64,000 nt of DNA from contig CM062804.1 of assembly GCA_031772625.1 (NCBI GenBank), positions 276,489,174-276,553,173 on the forward strand, read 5' to 3'. This document shows, one piece after another, positions 60,866 to 64,000 of this stretch. The first letter of the stretch is position 1. Every line of letters starts with the position of its first letter. Origin of the DNA: Pinus tabuliformis (taxonomy: Eukaryota > Streptophyta > Pinopsida > Pinales > Pinaceae). The notes beneath the pieces are model-generated. The model made no database searches and had not been told where the DNA came from. It worked only from the letters and a program-made list of their open reading frames with translations. The translations under genes were made by a program, and so were the position numbers.

Positions 60866-61744
60866 CGAGCAATTTTAGCAATGTTCATGCTCGTTTAAAA
60901 AAAAATAAACGCAAGATCCGAGCAGTTTTAGCACATAGTTCATGCTCGTTAAAAAATAAACATAAGTTGTGAGCAATCTTCCCCTAGAGTTCAAGCTCAC
61001 TCAGAAAAAATGAACTGGTAAATAACCTTGGTAAATGTAACCTTTGACAGCCATATTAAAGCCCTTGGTCGTGTTCTTGCAGTCTCACCTCCATCCGTTC
61101 ATTTGGCCAATCGTTCATCTCCATATGTTTGTTTACCCATTTTGAGGAAAAGCTGCGAAGAGTGATTTCACTTAGCCATCCTTGTGACACTGCCGTGATT
61201 GGAAAATTCCAACCTGTACCTGGAATCTGCTGCTATCCCTGTTTATCACTCGTTCCTCAAAAGACGAGTCTTCTTTGAGCTCTTTTCACTGACTCGTAAA
61301 ATATGAAAAGTTTGCCGAGTTTTGGCCTTCCAGCTCGTTAAACGACCGGAAGAGCTATCCCTCCTCTAGATTTTAATCTTTTTGGACCTGAGGGATTATT
61401 GCACAAAAAGATCGAGCGCTTGTTTTGTTCAGCTCGTTAAAGCAATCGAAAATTCATCCCTTCTGTATTGTTTTATACTTTTTCGGACTTAAGGGATTAG
61501 ATGACGAAAAAGGAATTTTGGAGTTGACTTTATGTACCTTTTCAGACTCTCTAAAAATGAAAAGGACCGAGTTATCCTTGTCGTTAGACTCGTTAAATTC
61601 ATTAAATAGCGACAAACTTGTCTTTAGACGAGAACAAGTTTCCCTATCGCTAGGCTCGTTAAAACATAGCGATGGGCTTGCCCGAAGGGCAGGTTATAGA
61701 ACAAGCATATGTTATCCTCCTCAAGCTTGATAAAAATAAAGAGG
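60866..61744 (+). repeat. nested element, stem-loop array with conserved loop core
   Basis: At least a dozen perfect stems of 4-8 bp in under 900 bp. Examples are CGAGCA/TGCTCG (60866, 60919), GTGAGC/GCTCAC (60969), CTTTTCA/TGAAAAG (61282), CTTCC/GGAAG (61327), CCTTTTCA/TGAAAAGG (61537), AAACTTGT/ACAAGTTT (61614) and ATCGCTA/TAGCGAT (61646). Stem sequences differ but many loops hold CTCGTTAAAA or a near form. The first members of the family lie further upstream at 58167-58288. Confidence 0.75.
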
Positions 61745-61756
61745 TACTAGTCAGCA

Positions 61757-62658
61757 ATGACTGGGGAAAATTTGGGAGAACCTCACAGCTTTAATGGTAG
61801 CAAGTCACTCTTGAACATGACACTTTGTCCTCCGTATCACATCGGGTTGGGTTGTTTCATTCACCGGTCTCATCACTATGGTCCTCGCCACACCATCCAC
61901 ATTTGGGGTAATGCTACCAATCCATCACATCAGTGTTGTTATATGTTCAAGAGATGTTGTTCTGCAAAGAGTCAACCGTGTCCCATCCACTGCCATACAT
62001 TGTCCTTCATCCATTTCATGACCGCCACCCTAAATCATACATCACAGTTTGTTTTCACCTCATCACAATCTCTAGCTCCGTTCCGTGTTACTGATGTGGG
62101 ATTCATTAAGGCCCTCCTTTGACGGATCGCTCCTTGTCGACATCAGCTCATTATCCAAGGAGTTGATCTAGGAACACTCCCTTCAGTACTTTGAAGCTTG
62201 CATGCCTCAATGGCAAGTTTCTCACCTCCGGCGACAGGTATACAACAATGACCTTCGACCAGAAGATTTTGCATGGTGGTCGACGCCAAGTCCTTTATTC
62301 CCACCATGTGAATTGTACTGCCGTACCTTGAGGGTCATCATCCTTATCGGTGATTCCTCTCGCGCTTGTTAACGGTTTACATCATTGACCGGTAATCAAG
62401 CGATGTCTTTCCATGTTCGACTTCAAGAAATTCTCACATGGATCGACTTGTACATCGAGTGAAGATCGGAAGAGATTGAAGACCCCGGATCTAGTTTCAT
62501 CCATCCGGGCTGCGATATATATTCAGGATATAAAGACATTTGATATGTACATCATTGCAGCAGATGATCATCCTTCTCAAAGGATGATAATTTCAGCAGA
62601 GAATTATCAGTCTATCATCAGACGATCGTCTGTTCTATGTACCAAAATGTATTTATAA
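61757..62658 (+). other. nested element, 3' part with two short unassigned frames
   Basis: Frames of 121 codons (61757-62122, His/Cys/Ser-rich) and 81 codons (62413-62658, containing KTPDLVSSIRAAIYIQD) have no recognised domain and may not be coding. The rest up to the purine tract at 62812-62824 shows nothing else. Confidence 0.35.
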
Positions 62659-62824
62659 AGCTGAGCATGGGAATGCCCGCCTCAGCTAGATCATGAAAAA
62701 GAATGAAAAATAATGTATTGTATTGTATCTTATTACAGGACACTTCTCAGCAGATTGAATGAACTTCGGATCCTCCTAATAAAGCATTTCACCCGATAAA
62801 CGACCTCATACTTTAGGGGGCATC

Positions 62825-63877
62825 TGTTATAGACAATTTTGTGCCTTGCAGCATCAGGCATGAATTGTCAATAATCCAAGGGATCCAAAGTCCCTAAACA
62901 TGATGTTCCTACCCCTAGAGGAACAAGGTCAGCAAACCAACAGCTCTCAGATCAGTTCTCCACCTGAAAACACTCAAAAACAAGCAATCCTGAAATCAAA
63001 GCAGGTGCTCCACTAGGCTTCTGCGCTGAAACTCAACTCCTCCATGGTGTACCTGCATTGCAAAGCAAGTGGAACAAAGGCCACCTACGCTGAGCGAGAT
63101 GGGACAAGTGGCACACTGAGTCATTGCTCTGGAATCTTCCAAAAATGACACTTGGATCAGGGATTTCGCCTTGTGATGAGTCAGAGGCTCTATTTCTCCA
63201 AGTGGAAGCAAGGTTCTCCAAGTGGACTCAAGAACTGAAGATCAACTGAAGAGAGAGAGGACACAAGGTAGCTACACATCAGTTGCAAGCTGACTCATCC
63301 TTTCTCAATTCATCTATATATTGAGCTCTCTCCTATGAGCTCAGGAGGCTGGAATTTTGTGCAAAGTAATGATATGCTGTTGGTTTCACTATAGAGCTAT
63401 TGGGTGATTGCTTGAAGGAGGTGAAGAGGAGGAATTCTTTCTGCTGGGAGGTGTTGCTGGATTGGGGCCTTCAATGGTTGTAACTCTCTCATAACTTTAC
63501 TTCTTCATTAATAAAAGCTATTGAGGTTCTTCTATATGCACTTGTTTCAATGATATATTGTGATAATTGTATATTTGATTTATGCTAATCCTTGAATCAG
63601 TTATGATTGCATGCTTCTTGTAGTTTCCTTCTTTGTTATTTTGCAGGATCTCATTGTAGTTGGGCCAGCAAAAGAGCAAGGAGCTGGGAGCAAGCAGCCA
63701 AAGAGAAGAGTTTGGATTCGACATTAAGCGCAAGGCAACGGTTAGTGCATTTCCTCATTCTCTCTTGCTTTCGTAAAGAAGTAAACCTTAAGTAGTTTTC
63801 TTTACAGTTGTTGCTGATGTACTATCACCCTTAGAATGGGATAGGGTCATCCGAGTCGGATACTTTTCCCTACAACA
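62825..63877 (+). repeat. nested element, 3' LTR
   Basis: 1053 bp, the same length as the 5' LTR and about 99% identical. It follows the purine tract AGGGGGCATC and is followed by target duplication ACCCC (63878-63882). Confidence 0.94.
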
Positions 63878-64000
63878 ACCCCGTATGCCCTAGAGTAGCG
63901 TGCAGCTGTTTCACACTCTACGGAACTTGCAAATTCAAAATCACTACAATTTTCACGGGGTCTACCATCAACCCTTGTCTACAAACCACATGCCCCAACA

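Larger units (their letters stand above)
55620..63877 (+). mobile_element. young nested LTR retrotransposon, probably non-autonomous
   Basis: 8258 bp with 1053-bp LTRs at both ends, flanked by ACCCC (55615-55619 and 63878-63882), inserted in gypsy copy 3. It has a tRNA-Arg primer site and a purine tract (TTTAGGGGGCATC) before the 3' LTR. Its only recognisable protein region is a zinc-knuckle plus retropepsin-like frame of the Tat/Ogre type; no reverse transcriptase, RNase H or integrase was found. Structurally it looks whole. About 11 differences between the LTRs (counted by eye, about 1%) suggest an age of a few million years under assumed gymnosperm rates. Confidence 0.93.
49299..64000 (-). 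mobile_element. Ty3/gypsy LTR retrotransposon, copy 3, interrupted and cut by the window edge
   Basis: It starts at the 3' LTR (49299-50191, left target duplication TTATG 49294-49298) and continues through the extra coding region, integrase and RNase H to 55619. It is then interrupted by a younger LTR element and resumes at 63883 with RT-region sequence matching copy 1 from about 10580. Gag, the primer site and the 5' LTR are beyond the right edge. The same target site and the same LINE neighbour show it descends from the same insertion as copies 1 and 2. It is broken in many places. Confidence 0.93.

Noticed and set aside
61757-62122. A captured host gene in the nested element
   Set aside because: No recognisable domain and a low-complexity composition rich in His, Ser and Cys. 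Coding status is not supported.

Overview
The window looks like intergenic DNA of a seed plant with a very large, repeat-rich genome. The LTR elements are old and stacked inside one another, there is one host gene in 64 kb, and the spacers are AT-rich. Together these fit a gymnosperm best, but that is an inference and no species call is possible. About three quarters of the window is retroelement.

Left part (1-35408). A Ty1/copia element (1-4180, 5' part outside the window) sits in the first of two tandem units of about 15.9 kb (unit 1 ends at 19548; unit 2 is 19549-35408). Each unit holds one half of an L1-type LINE (minus strand), then a complete 11.9-kb Ty3/gypsy element (minus strand, 4245-16130 and 20114-31999, flanked by TTATG), then the other LINE half carrying ORF1. 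The LINE was split by the gypsy insertion, and the composite was then duplicated. A third copy of the composite starts at 45.2 kb (LINE ORF2, then gypsy from 49299) and runs off the right edge. By eye the gypsy LTR pairs differ by about 12%, the units differ from each other by about 5%, and the LTRs of the youngest element differ by about 1%. This orders the events: gypsy insertion, segment duplication, then the youngest insertion.

Middle (35409-45200). There are two decayed copia 5' ends (LTR/primer-site junctions at 37784 and 39217), a 44-bp minisatellite, a strongly AT-rich stretch, and a 26-bp inverted repeat. These are followed by the one recognisable host gene, a WUSCHEL-related homeobox (WOX) gene at 41760-42707 with a homeodomain in exon 1 and a WUS-box at the end of the last exon. 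Its 3' side carries several local tandem duplications.

Right part (45200-64000). LINE ORF2 (endonuclease, reverse transcriptase, zinc-binding domain, RNase H) leads into gypsy copy 3. That copy is interrupted by a young 8258-bp LTR element (55620-63877, target duplication ACCCC, 1053-bp LTRs). The young element has a tRNA-Arg primer site and a zinc-knuckle plus retropepsin-like reading frame, but I find no reverse transcriptase or integrase, so it is probably non-autonomous. Its 3' half is the strangest part of the window: a series of stem-loops whose stems differ from one to the next while the loop keeps a core near CTCGTTAAAA, including two interleaved stem pairs of matching layout with one compensated pair change.
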